64,000 nt of DNA from contig NZ_JAFKON010000014.1 in assembly GCF_022803015.1 (NCBI RefSeq), positions 1 to 64,000 on the forward strand, given 5' to 3'. Shown here piece by piece: positions 7,788-14,830 of the stretch. The notes under the pieces are model-generated. The model did not search any database and was not told the DNA's origin. It was given only the letters and a program-made list of their open reading frames with translations. Each line of letters begins with the position of its first letter. The stretch's first letter is position 1. Source of the DNA: Arthrobacter humicola (lineage in GTDB: Bacteria; Actinomycetota; Actinomycetes; Actinomycetales; Micrococcaceae). Made by a program: the position numbers and the translations under genes.

Positions 7788-8522
7788 ATGACCAACAACG
7801 CCGGGGACGAAGCCGCCCTGCAACTGCAGGACCTCCTGATGGGAACCGAGAACGTCGAGGACTTCCTGGGCCGCCTGGCTGGATTCTCGGCCGCCACACT
7901 CAGCCAGGCCGCCGGCGCGGAGATCGAATGCGGCGTGACGCTGCAGCGCCGGAAGAAGACCATGACGGTGGCCGGGAGCAGCCCCCGGGCCGTCATCCTG
8001 GACCGCATCGAGCAGACCCTCGGCGACGGCCCGTGCATCGCGGCGCTGCGGACCAAATCCGTGGTCCTGCTGGCTGACGTCGACACCGATCCGCGCTGGC
8101 CGGAGTACCAGCGGCAGCTCGCGGCCCATGGCTGCCTCAGCACCCTCGGCGTACCCCTGGAAATCGACGAGGACGCGGCCGCAGCCCTGAACTTCTTCGG
8201 CTCTGACACGGGGATTTTCACCGAGGCAATTGCTGCCGAGGCCTCCGGTTTTGCCGACCTCGCCGGCCGGGCCCTTCGCCTGGCCGTCCGGATCGGCACC
8301 GCGCAGTCCCGGGCGGAGGACCTGCAGGCCGCCATGGAGCACCGCACGTCCATCGACCTGGCCTGCGGCGTTATTATGGCCCAGAACCGCTGCTCCCAGG
8401 ACGAGGCCATGGGCATTCTCACCCGGGTGTCCAGCAACCGGAACCAGAAGCTCCGCGACGTCGCGGCAGACGTCCTGCGGAATCTCACCAGCGGGGAAGT
8501 CCACACGCACTTCGACGCCTGA
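7788..8522 (+). CDS. GAF-ANTAR domain RNA-binding regulator
   Basis: A 244-residue protein. The GAF domain spans about residues 15-160, including the typical LGDGPCIAALRTKSVVLLADV and TLGVPL stretches. It is followed by an ANTAR domain (about 180-235) with AMEHRTSIDLACGVIMAQ and DEAMGILTRVSSNRNQKLRDVA. ANTAR domains bind paired hexaloop RNA hairpins and prevent termination, and GAF domains usually sense small ligands or redox state. The gene is divergent from the PqqD pair. Its targets are not evident in this window. The start at ATG 7788 is chosen because the GAF homology begins soon after and a promoter sits immediately upstream. Confidence 0.85.
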   Translation: MTNNAGDEAALQLQDLLMGTENVEDFLGRLAGFSAATLSQAAGAEIECGVTLQRRKKTMTVAGSSPRAVILDRIEQTLGDGPCIAALRTKSVVLLADVDTDPRWPEYQRQLAAHGCLSTLGVPLEIDEDAAAALNFFGSDTGIFTEAIAAEASGFADLAGRALRLAVRIGTAQSRAEDLQAAMEHRTSIDLACGVIMAQNRCSQDEAMGILTRVSSNRNQKLRDVAADVLRNLTSGEVHTHFDA

Positions 8523-8711
8523 GCTCCCCGGCGCGCCCGTGTACGGGGCACTCCGCGGGGCTGGCCCTCCGAAGGAAGCAAGTAGTTCGGTGGTGCTAAG
8601 ACAAGTACTCACCACTCTGTCCCAGCGCCTTCCCAATCTCGCAGGCTTAGTCGCGTGGGTGAGATGCCCGCGCAGCCGGGGACGGCTTGACGCTGAGTTT
8701 GGGGAGATCAG

Positions 8712-8861
8712 ATGAGCACTAGCAACGACATGTATGCACGTGAGGAGCTGCGTTACTCCTCAAGGCGGCGCGCTTGGCGCTTGGCGCAGCTTTCTGGGTT
8801 GGCTGTGCTCGCTGCCGTAACGTTCACGGTTGTTTACCTGGCTTTAGCCCGTCAGTTCTAG
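8712..8861 (+). CDS. Small single-pass membrane protein (49 aa)
   Basis: ATG 8712 preceded by GGGGAGA, closing at TAG 8859-8861. The N-terminal half is charged (MYAREELRYSSRRRAWR), then one helix (LSGLAVLAAVTFTVVYLAL) and a short basic tail. Its design resembles the 47-residue protein at 4916-5059, which suggests a small family of basic-head membrane peptides. No function is recognised. Nothing else is seen in the 190 bases before it. Confidence 0.6.
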   Translation: MSTSNDMYAREELRYSSRRRAWRLAQLSGLAVLAAVTFTVVYLALARQF

Positions 8862-8918
8862 GGCCGGCAACCCGACGCCTGGACTCCCCGGTGGGTGGCC
8901 CGCCCTAGGATGAAGGGG

Positions 8919-10133
8919 ATGACCACCACACAGACCGCCCCCTTCAGCCTCCGCAGCATCGCCGTCCCCGCCTTCGGCCCGGCGCTGCTGTTCAGCATCG
9001 GCGAGGGCGCCATCCTGCCCGTGGTGGCATTGTCCGCCCGTGACCTCGGCGCCTCTGTCGCCGTTGCCGCGCTGGTGGTCACCCTGATCGGTCTGGGCTC
9101 CTGGTTCTTCAACCTTCCCGCCTCGCTCATCACGCTGAAATTCGGCGAACGCTGGGCCATCGTCGGGGCCGCGGCGGCCAGCGCCGTCGCCCTCGCCGCC
9201 GCGGCGCTGGCACCACTTGTGCCCGAAGGGCTGTGGCTGCTCGCGGCGGCCATGGTGGTCGTCGGCATGGCCGCAAGCGTCTTCAGCCTGGCCCGGCAGA
9301 AATACCTGACCGAGGCGGTGCCGGTGATCCTCCGCGCACGGGCCCTGTCCACGCTTGGCGGCGTTAACCGGATCGGGATCTTCATCGGCCCCTTCATCGG
9401 CGCTGCCGTGATGCAGTTCGCCGGAATCACCGGCGCCTACTGGGTGGGCGTCGTGGCCATGGCCGCGGCCGCCGCCTTGTCGGTGACCATCCCGGACCTC
9501 GTGGCCGCGCCTGCGGCGGACGACGGCGTCCCCATCCGGCAGGCGACGCTTCGCAGCGTCGCCGTGTCCCACGCCGGGGTTTTCCTGAGCGTCGGCATGG
9601 GGGTGCTGCTGCTCAGCGCGCTGCGCGCATCCCGGCAGGTGGTGATCCCGCTGTGGGCCGAGCACCTCGGGATGGACGCGACGCAGGCATCCCTGATCTA
9701 CGGGCTGTCCGGGGCCATCGACATGCTGGTCTTTTATCCGGCCGGCAAGCTGATGGACCGCAAGGGCCGGCAATGGGTGGCCATTCCGTCGACCCTCATC
9801 ATGGGCACCGCCATGCTGCTGATCCCGCTCAGCACCGGCTTCGCAGGCCTGCTCCTCGCGGCGCTTCTGATCGGCTTCGGCAACGGCATCAGTTCGGGCC
9901 TGAACATGACGCTGGGGGCCGATTTCTCACCCGACAACGGCCGCGGCCAGTTCCTGGGCATCTGGCGGTTCATGGCCGACGCCGGCGCCACCGGCGGGCC
10001 GGTGCTCCTCTCCGGCATGACCGCCGTGGCCTCGCTCGGGGCCGGGGTGGCCGCCACCGGCGTGATTGGCTTCGCAGCCGCCGCGGTCTTCGCCGTCACC
10101 ATTCCCCGGCTCAAACACCGCCGGAACTACTGA
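8919..10133 (+). CDS. Major facilitator superfamily transporter
   Basis: A 404-residue inner-membrane protein with twelve predicted helices and the MFS architecture: an N-terminal half beginning FGPALLFSIGEGAILPVV, a cytoplasmic loop with LARQKYLTEAVPVILRARALS, and a second half with YPAGKLMDRKGRQW, the classic motif A-like loop (GKLMDRKGR). This is a drug/metabolite exporter-type MFS; the substrate is unknown. ATG 8919 is preferred because AGGA lies seven bases before it; an alternative in-frame start is 24 bases upstream. It overlaps the convergent PAP2 gene by seven bases at the 3' ends. Confidence 0.85.
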   Translation: MTTTQTAPFSLRSIAVPAFGPALLFSIGEGAILPVVALSARDLGASVAVAALVVTLIGLGSWFFNLPASLITLKFGERWAIVGAAAASAVALAAAALAPLVPEGLWLLAAAMVVVGMAASVFSLARQKYLTEAVPVILRARALSTLGGVNRIGIFIGPFIGAAVMQFAGITGAYWVGVVAMAAAAALSVTIPDLVAAPAADDGVPIRQATLRSVAVSHAGVFLSVGMGVLLLSALRASRQVVIPLWAEHLGMDATQASLIYGLSGAIDMLVFYPAGKLMDRKGRQWVAIPSTLIMGTAMLLIPLSTGFAGLLLAALLIGFGNGISSGLNMTLGADFSPDNGRGQFLGIWRFMADAGATGGPVLLSGMTAVASLGAGVAATGVIGFAAAAVFAVTIPRLKHRRNY

Positions 10134-11152
10134 CCGCTGCCCGGCGCAGGGCGGCGTCGTGCAGCATGACCGAACAGCCAGACACCGGCCACGGTGGCGA
10201 GGTAGCCCGTGATGACGATCAGTGAAGTCCCGGCCCAGAAGTAGCTGGTGGTGCTGATCTCCTGGCCGCCCGGGCCGATGCTCAGCAAGGCATAGGCCGC
10301 CACGCCGGCCGCGGCAAGACCGGTGAGGACGGGAAGCACCACCCACAACCTGGCTGACGCCCAGTGTCCGTTGTGGCCGTCCCAGACGTTCCAGCTCCGG
10401 CCGGTACGGATGATCAGCCAGCCGGCCGGGAGCATAAAGGCCCCCACCACGAGGAACGCCGCGACGACGTCGGCCGGACGGTGCCACTGGTTGATCAGCG
10501 TGGACACCCCGGTGGCGACGGCGAAGCTGCCGCCCAGGAAGCCTGCCAGAGGCCGCCAGCGCGGCGAGACCATGAGGAACACGGCCGCCGCGGCCGAGGC
10601 CGCCATCGTGGTGTGGCCGGACGGCAGCGAGTTCAGCTCCAGCGTCTCGATCCCGCGGTACGGCCGGACCGGCACCAGGTCCTTGAGGATCTGGGTGGCC
10701 ATGTTGGCGCCCACACAGGCCGCAATCGCAATCCCGGCCGCCGCCCAGCGCCGCCGCACGATGGTGACGAATACGACCACGATCGATGCGATCACCACAG
10801 AGAGCGCCGGCAGCCAGTCCAACAGCTTGGTGGCTGCCTTGCCCGCGGTCCCGCTGAGCTCCACCGCTTCCACGAGCGCCGATTCGTCAATGAACTGGCC
10901 CGTGGTGGTGCGGACAAAGAAGAAATAGGTGGCGGCCAGTGCGGCGACGCAGGCAACCGTGGCCAGCACGAACAGGACGGCCGTGCCCTTGCCAGGGGAC
11001 CACGCCGCCTGCGGATCCCGCGTTCTGCCGGCCGGCGTCTTTGGCGCCCGGGTGGTTGGTGCCTGAGTCCCAAGGACCTGCGTTTCCGGGATCGGCGCCC
11101 CGTGGACCCGGGCAGACGGGTCCCATGGGGTGCGTTCCTGCCGAAAAGTCAT
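10127..11152 (-). CDS. PAP2-family phosphatase
   Basis: A 341-residue membrane protein. A Thr/Pro-rich 60-residue head precedes a first membrane helix (GTAVLFVLATVACVAALAA). The three signature motifs of type 2 phosphatidic acid phosphatases are in order: KDLVPVRPY, PSGHTTMAASA and NQWHRPADVV. These supply the catalytic His residues and the phosphate-binding Lys/Arg. Such enzymes dephosphorylate undecaprenyl pyrophosphate or phosphatidate at the outer face of the membrane. Two more C-terminal membrane segments follow. Which lipid is used cannot be told. The gene is transcribed toward the MFS gene, and its 5' side faces a gene-free interval. Confidence 0.85.
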   Translation of the reverse strand: MTFRQERTPWDPSARVHGAPIPETQVLGTQAPTTRAPKTPAGRTRDPQAAWSPGKGTAVLFVLATVACVAALAATYFFFVRTTTGQFIDESALVEAVELSGTAGKAATKLLDWLPALSVVIASIVVVFVTIVRRRWAAAGIAIAACVGANMATQILKDLVPVRPYRGIETLELNSLPSGHTTMAASAAAAVFLMVSPRWRPLAGFLGGSFAVATGVSTLINQWHRPADVVAAFLVVGAFMLPAGWLIIRTGRSWNVWDGHNGHWASARLWVVLPVLTGLAAAGVAAYALLSIGPGGQEISTTSYFWAGTSLIVITGYLATVAGVWLFGHAARRRPAPGSGQ

Positions 11153-11513
11153 GCCATTAAGGCTCCCACAGAACCCTGCGCGCCACCTGAAGGGCCCGGC
11201 GCGCGGCGGGGCGAGTAGTGTCCGGACAAAAGCCGAGTACCCGCTACGCGTGCCGTGCAGGAACGGGATTCATAGAGTCGACAGTGCCGGTGTGGCTTGT
11301 CCCCGGCACGACGCTCCTTGAGCGGGGCCGGCGAAGACGAGTTTCCTGGACCAGGGACTCACCCCCAGTCGACGCCGGCCCAATCAAGGGCCCCAGAGAG
11401 GTGCAGACGCATCCCTGCCCGGCCTCGATGAACTACTCCTTGCCGGCGCCCAGCTTGCGGCCGCGGCCGCGTCCGTCGCATGGAGCCAGACCCCGGTATG
11501 GGAGGATGTTCCG
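11153..11513. other. Divergent intergenic region (PAP2 / lipoprotein-sortase)
   Basis: About 360 bases separate the divergently read PAP2 and lipoprotein genes, so both promoters should lie here. A small hairpin (GTGCCGG with CCGGCAC) is seen near 11288-11313. I could not place a convincing -35/-10 pair for either gene. Confidence 0.35.
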
Positions 11514-12035
11514 GTGACTTCCCGCGACCCCGCCCAGCGCCGCCGCCCACGCGGCGGCTGGTACGTGGGGCTGGCTGCTGCGGTCCTGCCATTGGTGATG
11601 GGTATGTCTGCGTGTGCTGCCCCTTCACCGACCCTGTCCTCCGGCTCAGCGAGCGAGGCAGCGCCACCGGCTGGGCAAGCATCGTCTGCCCGATCCCGGG
11701 AAACGGCCGGGACAGCGCCGACCGGTTCCGCAACTGCTGCTGCCTCCGGCGTTCCACGTGCTGTGGAAGCGGCCCTGCAGACCCTGCTTGCGTCGTCGTC
11801 GCAGCCGAGCAGAGAGCAAATCCGCGCGAGCCTTTCCGCGGCGGGGTTTGCCCCGGCCGCGGTGGAGGTTTCTGCCTCCCGCACACCCACCGGGCTGGCC
11901 GCCGACGCCGTGGAAGTTGGCGTGTTGAGCGGAACCGAATGTGTGATGGCTCAGATCCGGTCCGGAACCGTGGAATCGTCAGTATTGCCGGTTCTTCCGA
12001 GCGGGCGATGCTTCGTCGGCAGCGTCCAGCGGTAG
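11514..12035 (+). CDS. Putative lipoprotein, first gene of a sortase operon
   Basis: A 173-residue protein from GTG 11514, which is preceded by GGGAGGA. A twin-basic head (RRRPRGGW) and hydrophobic segment lead to a lipobox-like GMSAC, with Cys near residue 34 followed by a Ser/Ala/Thr-rich linker to about residue 75. This is the plan of a surface lipoprotein. The remaining domain contains two further cysteines (GTECV and GRCFVG) that could form a disulfide. No family is recognised. It lies 14 bases upstream of the class E sortase gene, so the two are probably cotranscribed. Confidence 0.6.
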   Translation: MTSRDPAQRRRPRGGWYVGLAAAVLPLVMGMSACAAPSPTLSSGSASEAAPPAGQASSARSRETAGTAPTGSATAAASGVPRAVEAALQTLLASSSQPSREQIRASLSAAGFAPAAVEVSASRTPTGLAADAVEVGVLSGTECVMAQIRSGTVESSVLPVLPSGRCFVGSVQR

Positions 12036-12049
12036 GGAACAGGAGGGGC

Positions 12050-12844
12050 ATGACGAAGGTATTGAACCGCCGCGCCACAGTTGCGCGAGAAACTAAACGC
12101 ACCCGCCGGCGTCGCTCCCTGCTGGCCGTCCAGGTGGTGGGCGAGCTGCTGATCACGCTCGGCGTGATTGCCGTGCTCTTCGTCGCTTGGCAATTGTGGT
12201 GGACCAACGTTGAAGCCGATGCGGCTCAGGGGGCTGCCGTGAAGCAGTTCGTGCAGGAACACCAGGCACCTGCACCGAATGACCCTGCGGCCACGGCGCC
12301 GGGGGACACCAAGGGAGCCCCTGCAGTGCCGGTCGGCAAAGTGCCGGGTCACGGACAGGCGATCGGGGTCATCTACATTCCCCGCTTCGGAGCCGACTAC
12401 AGCAGGCCGATCATCGAGGGCACCAGCCAGGACGTCCTGGACACGCTCGGCCTGGGCCGCTATGCGGGAACGGCCATGCCCGGGGCTATGGGGAACTTTG
12501 CCGTCGCCGGCCACCGCCAGACACATGGCGCGGTGCTCGACAACATCCACACACTGGTGCCCGGGGACAAAATCTATGTTCAGACCGCCGACGGGTTCTA
12601 CACGTACGTTTTCCGGAACCAGGAGATTGTCCTGCCGGACCGGACGGATGTGCTGGCGCCGGTGCCGACTCAGCCCGGCGCAGAGCCGCAGCAACGGATT
12701 TTGACCATGACAAGCTGCAATCCGCGCTTCGGCGCCCAAGAGCGCATCATCGCGTACTCCATTTTCGATTCCTGGCAGCCGCTCAGCGCAGGGCCTCCGG
12801 CGCCCATCGCTAAGCAGCTCGCCGCGCTGCAGGGGAAGGGCTAG
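12050..12844 (+). CDS. Class E sortase
   Basis: A 264-residue transpeptidase. ATG 12050 follows a strong AGGAGGGG. A basic head (RRATVARETKRTRRRR) is followed by an N-terminal membrane anchor (LLITLGVIAVLFVAWQLWW), a Pro/Ala linker, and a sortase beta-barrel. The catalytic His155 is in AGHRQTHG, Cys223 in TMTSCNPRF and Arg232 in QERIIAYS, so all three active-site residues are present. Class E sortases of high-GC Gram-positives anchor LAXTG-type proteins to peptidoglycan or assemble pili. No LPXTG/LAXTG substrate is encoded beside it. The longer frame extending back to 11480 is an overlap artefact. Confidence 0.88.
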   Translation: MTKVLNRRATVARETKRTRRRRSLLAVQVVGELLITLGVIAVLFVAWQLWWTNVEADAAQGAAVKQFVQEHQAPAPNDPAATAPGDTKGAPAVPVGKVPGHGQAIGVIYIPRFGADYSRPIIEGTSQDVLDTLGLGRYAGTAMPGAMGNFAVAGHRQTHGAVLDNIHTLVPGDKIYVQTADGFYTYVFRNQEIVLPDRTDVLAPVPTQPGAEPQQRILTMTSCNPRFGAQERIIAYSIFDSWQPLSAGPPAPIAKQLAALQGKG

Positions 12845-12847
12845 GCC

Positions 12848-13009
12848 GTGTACCTTTGGCTTTTTCGGCAACTTCCCGGGCCTCTTTGGCTGAAGATCCT
12901 TCTGTCCGTGGTGATCCTTGCGGGAGCCCTGGTTGTCCTGGACCAGTTTGTGTTTCCTTGGATGGCTGAAGTGACGCATCTGACCGACGCCACCGTCGGG
13001 CAGAGCTGA
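12848..13009 (+). CDS. Small membrane protein downstream of sortase (53 aa)
   Basis: GTG 12848 starts three bases after the sortase stop and the frame closes at TGA 13007-13009. An AAGGG lies just upstream within the sortase gene. The product has one hydrophobic helix (LWLKILLSVVILAGALVVLD) followed by an aromatic and polar tail. Tight spacing indicates translational coupling with the sortase. No family is recognised, but short membrane proteins in this position are common after actinobacterial sortase genes. Confidence 0.6.
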   Translation: MYLWLFRQLPGPLWLKILLSVVILAGALVVLDQFVFPWMAEVTHLTDATVGQS

Positions 13010-13022
13010 GCGCGGCACAACC

Positions 13023-14078
13023 ATGAACACGAACCCGTTTCCACCGCGGCCGGGCCGTCCCGGAAGCCGCTCGGAGGAACTCCGCGATCAGCTCCCCGCG
13101 CTGGAGGAACTCCTCAACGTCGCCCACGTGGTGAGCCTGCCGATGCGGGTGAAGTTCCGCGGAATCCTCCAGCGCGAAGCCCTGCTGCTGAACGGCCCGC
13201 TCGGCTGGGGCGAATTCTGCCCCTTCCCCGAGTACGGCGACCCGGAAGCGTCCCGCTGGCTCGCCGCCGCGATCGAGGCCGGCTGGCAGGGCTTTCCCGA
13301 GCCGCTGCGCACCAGCATCCCCGTCAACGCCACGGTCCCCGCCGTCGCCGCGGACCGGGTCCAGGAGATCCTGGCACGCTTCGGCCGGGTGGACGCCGTC
13401 AAGATCAAGGTGGCCGAGCCCGGGCAGAGCCTGGATGACGACGCCGCACGGGTAGCCGCGGTCCGCGAGGCACTCCCGGACGCGGCGATCCGGGTGGACG
13501 CGAACGGAGGCTGGGACGTCCCGGCCGCCGTCGAGGCGCTGACCCGGCTCGCCGGCGTCGGGCTGGAATACGCCGAACAGCCCGTGCCGGACATCGCCGG
13601 GCTCGCCGAGGTCCGCCGCCGGCTGCGGGCCGCCGGGATCCCGGTGCTGATCGCCGCGGACGAAAGCGTGCGCAAGGAGGACGATCCGCTCAAGGTGGCC
13701 CGCGCCGGCGCAGCGGATCTGATCGTTGTGAAAGTGGCGCCGCTCGGGGGAGTGCGCCGGGCCCTGGACATCGTGGCGCAGGCCGGGCTCCCCGCCGTCG
13801 TCAGCTCGGCGCTGGACACCTCCGTGGGAATCCGCGCCGGATTGGCGCTCGCCGCGGCGCTGCCGGAACTGCCGTATGCCTGCGGGCTGGGTACCGTGTC
13901 CCTGCTCGCCGCCGATGTCACCCGGGACCCGCTGGTTCCCGACGACGGCGCCATCCGGGTCCGCGAGGTTGCCGCCGATCCGGAGCTGCTGGCGGAATAT
14001 GCGGCCGCGCCCGGGCGCCGCGACTGGTGGCTCGACCGCCTGCGCCGGGTCCACGCGGTGCTGGCTGCCAGCCAGTGA
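13023..14078 (+). CDS. menC: o-Succinylbenzoate synthase
   Basis: A 351-residue enolase-superfamily enzyme that dehydrates SHCHC to o-succinylbenzoate in menaquinone synthesis. The catalytic KxK pair is K127 and K129 (VKIKVAEP). Metal-binding carboxylates are D159 (RVDANGGW), the Glu in YAEQPVPD and the Asp in AADESVRK, and the second catalytic Lys is in VVKVAPLGG. The N-terminal capping domain carries FRGILQREALLL, followed by GWGEFCPFPEY. ATG 13023 lacks a good ribosome site. The gene closely follows the small membrane protein. It is the first of six menaquinone genes scattered to 28.7 kb. Confidence 0.92.
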   Translation: MNTNPFPPRPGRPGSRSEELRDQLPALEELLNVAHVVSLPMRVKFRGILQREALLLNGPLGWGEFCPFPEYGDPEASRWLAAAIEAGWQGFPEPLRTSIPVNATVPAVAADRVQEILARFGRVDAVKIKVAEPGQSLDDDAARVAAVREALPDAAIRVDANGGWDVPAAVEALTRLAGVGLEYAEQPVPDIAGLAEVRRRLRAAGIPVLIAADESVRKEDDPLKVARAGAADLIVVKVAPLGGVRRALDIVAQAGLPAVVSSALDTSVGIRAGLALAAALPELPYACGLGTVSLLAADVTRDPLVPDDGAIRVREVAADPELLAEYAAAPGRRDWWLDRLRRVHAVLAASQ

Positions 14079-14157
14079 CGCAAGTGGTTTGAGAGTAAAG
14101 TGGATGCGGACGCGGCGAACTAGCCGCCGAAGATAGCTTTGGAGCGGAAGATTCGTG

Positions 14158-14685
14158 ATGACCACCTCGGCACCCCGGCAAGATGACACGCTGGCTACGG
14201 CAAAGCGCGCGGAGGGCCAGATGGTTGCCCAGAAGGACGGGCTGCTCCGGATCGTGCAAGGCCTGCGGCGGGTCGACACGGGAACCTATGCCCTCCGCAT
14301 CCGGCTGGCCGAGAATCTGGGGATCGGGACGATCGACATCAACGCGATGGCCTTTGTAGGCGAGGTCGACGGCCTCACTCCCAAGGATCTCGGTAAGGCC
14401 CTGAACATCACCACCGGCTCGGTAACGGCCATGGTGGACCGCCTGGAATCCAAGGGCTTTATGGTGCGGAAGCCCAACCCCACGGACCGGCGCAGTGTGC
14501 TGTTGCACCTGAGCCCGGAAGGAACCGACGCGATGCAGTGGGCCAACGACCACTTCGCCGCAGCGGCCGAGGCCCTTCTCCAGGAATCTTCCGAGGGCAG
14601 CATTGTGAACATCGCCGAATTTCTCGAGGGCATTGGCCAGCGGCTGATGGCTGCCGCCAGCGCCCCGGAAGAGACGGACAGCTAG
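14158..14685 (+). CDS. MarR-family transcriptional regulator
   Basis: A 175-residue winged-helix protein. The DNA-binding segment LTPKDLGKALNITTGSVTAMVDRLESKGF, in pieces, gives helix-turn-helix and recognition helix, and RKPNPTDRRSVLLHLSPEG forms the wing with the conserved DxR motif. MarR proteins usually bind as dimers to palindromes near their own promoters and respond to phenolic or lipid ligands. A GTG three bases earlier is an equally possible start; CGGAAG precedes ATG 14158. The gene stands alone between menC and phoX, so its targets cannot be assigned. Confidence 0.85.
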   Translation: MTTSAPRQDDTLATAKRAEGQMVAQKDGLLRIVQGLRRVDTGTYALRIRLAENLGIGTIDINAMAFVGEVDGLTPKDLGKALNITTGSVTAMVDRLESKGFMVRKPNPTDRRSVLLHLSPEGTDAMQWANDHFAAAAEALLQESSEGSIVNIAEFLEGIGQRLMAAASAPEETDS

Positions 14686-14830
14686 CCTCTGTCCCTTGGG
14701 GGTTCACCGGTGACGCTTCCTCAGGTTTGTAGCGGGAGTTCACCGGGACTTCATGTGAGGGTCGGTTCCTCGTAGCCGGCGGCTGGAAGGGTGGGCGCGA
14801 CCGCAACTCACCCCCATGGAAGGTCTCTCC

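Noticed and set aside
11480..12844. Sortase with a 190-residue N-terminal extension
   Set aside because: The extension overlaps the lipoprotein gene in another frame; ATG 12050 has a strong ribosome site and begins a normal sortase anchor.
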